From positions 1 through 13,048 of the forward strand of contig CACXFI010000069.1 of NCBI GenBank assembly GCA_902766875.1: a stretch of DNA of 13,048 bases, given 5' to 3'. Below, piece after piece: positions 12,766 through 13,048 of this stretch (the stretch's first letter is position 1; each line of letters opens with the position of its first letter). The notes under the pieces were generated by a model. The model searched no databases and was not told the DNA's origin. It was given only the letters and a program-made list of their open reading frames with translations. The DNA comes from an uncultured Erysipelotrichaceae bacterium (lineage in GTDB: Bacteria > Bacillota_I > Bacilli_A > RF39 > UBA660). The position numbers and the translations under genes are program-made.

Positions 12766-13048
12766 ATGCATTTTAATCCTAAAATTGATAAAATTTTAGA
12801 TGTAGTTAAAGAAGAAGACAGAATGTGTGGTAAGATTGTTAGTCACTTTAGTGCTATACTACCTAGTGATGTTTGTGAAAGTATTGAAAAAGGATGTAGT
12901 AGCTATATAGATGACTTTAATTATACATATTGTGATAATGATAATGATATGTATGAAGTTGGCTATTATAGTAATCCTATGTTGTCTGATTTAACTATTT
13001 ATAAACATAAGCCAGCTTATGATAAAGATAATAATTATATTGGTAGAA
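12766..13048 (+). CDS. Unknown protein, 5' part (runs off the window)
   Basis: An open frame from the ATG at 12766 runs to the right edge without a stop and gives 94 residues starting MHFNPKIDKILDVVKEED. A purine-rich AAGGGGGGAA site at 12751-12760 lies five bases upstream, and a good promoter precedes it. No signal peptide or membrane span is visible so far. Residues 1-45 look helical, and residues 46-94 are rich in Asp, Asn and Tyr. Four Cys occur at 21, 37, 44 and 56. I recognise no family. Coding is likely because of the promoter, ribosome site and uninterrupted frame. Confidence 0.65.
   Translation, partial: MHFNPKIDKILDVVKEEDRMCGKIVSHFSAILPSDVCESIEKGCSSYIDDFNYTYCDNDNDMYEVGYYSNPMLSDLTIYKHKPAYDKDNNYIGR

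Noticed and set aside
1..13048. TGA=Trp genetic code (mycoplasma-type)
   Set aside because: All genes are full length under the standard code, use TGG for Trp and contain no in-frame TGA.
1..13048. CRISPR array, tRNA or rRNA genes, insertion sequences
   Set aside because: Intergenic gaps are short, with none above 200 bases. They show no regularly spaced repeats, tRNA-like cloverleaf, or transposase coding.

Overview
The window is very AT-rich, standard-code bacterial DNA, with strong AGGAGG-type ribosome binding sites, sigma-A-type promoters and short intergenic gaps. The codons are A/T-ending, arginine is mostly AGA, and every stop seen is TAA or TAG. Together with a SipW/TasA-type secretion locus and an MtaB methylthiotransferase, this points to a low-GC Firmicute. 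My inference is an uncultured Bacilli lineage close to the Mollicutes border, of the RF39 or Erysipelotrichia type. TGG is used for Trp and no gene is interrupted by TGA, so this is not a TGA=Trp mycoplasma code.

Left edge (1-948): the 3' end of an unidentified gene overlaps a stand-alone HExxH zincin-like protein. A terminator whose left arm lies inside the coding sequence closes the pair.

Central surface locus (about 995-5970): this is the most interesting part. A good promoter and a roughly 100-nt leader precede a small, Ala/Thr/Gly-rich secreted protein with a TasA/SipW-type signal peptide. Next, behind a GC-rich hairpin, comes a signal peptidase I of the ER/SipW type (catalytic Ser and His) fused to an unusual N-terminal domain with many membrane spans. 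A DUF5305-like bitopic membrane protein follows. A second secreted protein then has its own promoter. It carries the same kind of signal region, a bacterial InlB-type beta-repeat interrupted by a short YADxYxDL...EGR module, and an unrecognised C-terminal domain. Together they look like a self-contained fibre or matrix secretion module (substrate, dedicated peptidase, membrane partner, large surface protein) analogous to B. subtilis tapA-sipW-tasA but with different architecture.

Right half (5975-13048): mostly single genes, several with visible promoters and terminators. They are an adenylate-forming acyl-CoA ligase, a zinc-ribbon/TM/DUF4352-like membrane protein, a 34-residue-repeat protein of unknown function, a convergent minus-strand orphan sharing a bidirectional terminator, a divergently transcribed metallophosphoesterase, the tRNA methylthiotransferase MtaB, and the 5' part of an unknown gene whose promoter sits inside the mtaB terminator.

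No tRNA, rRNA, CRISPR array, insertion sequence or integrase was seen, and no gene-free stretch exceeds 300 bases. All assignments come from reading motifs by eye; no database search was run.
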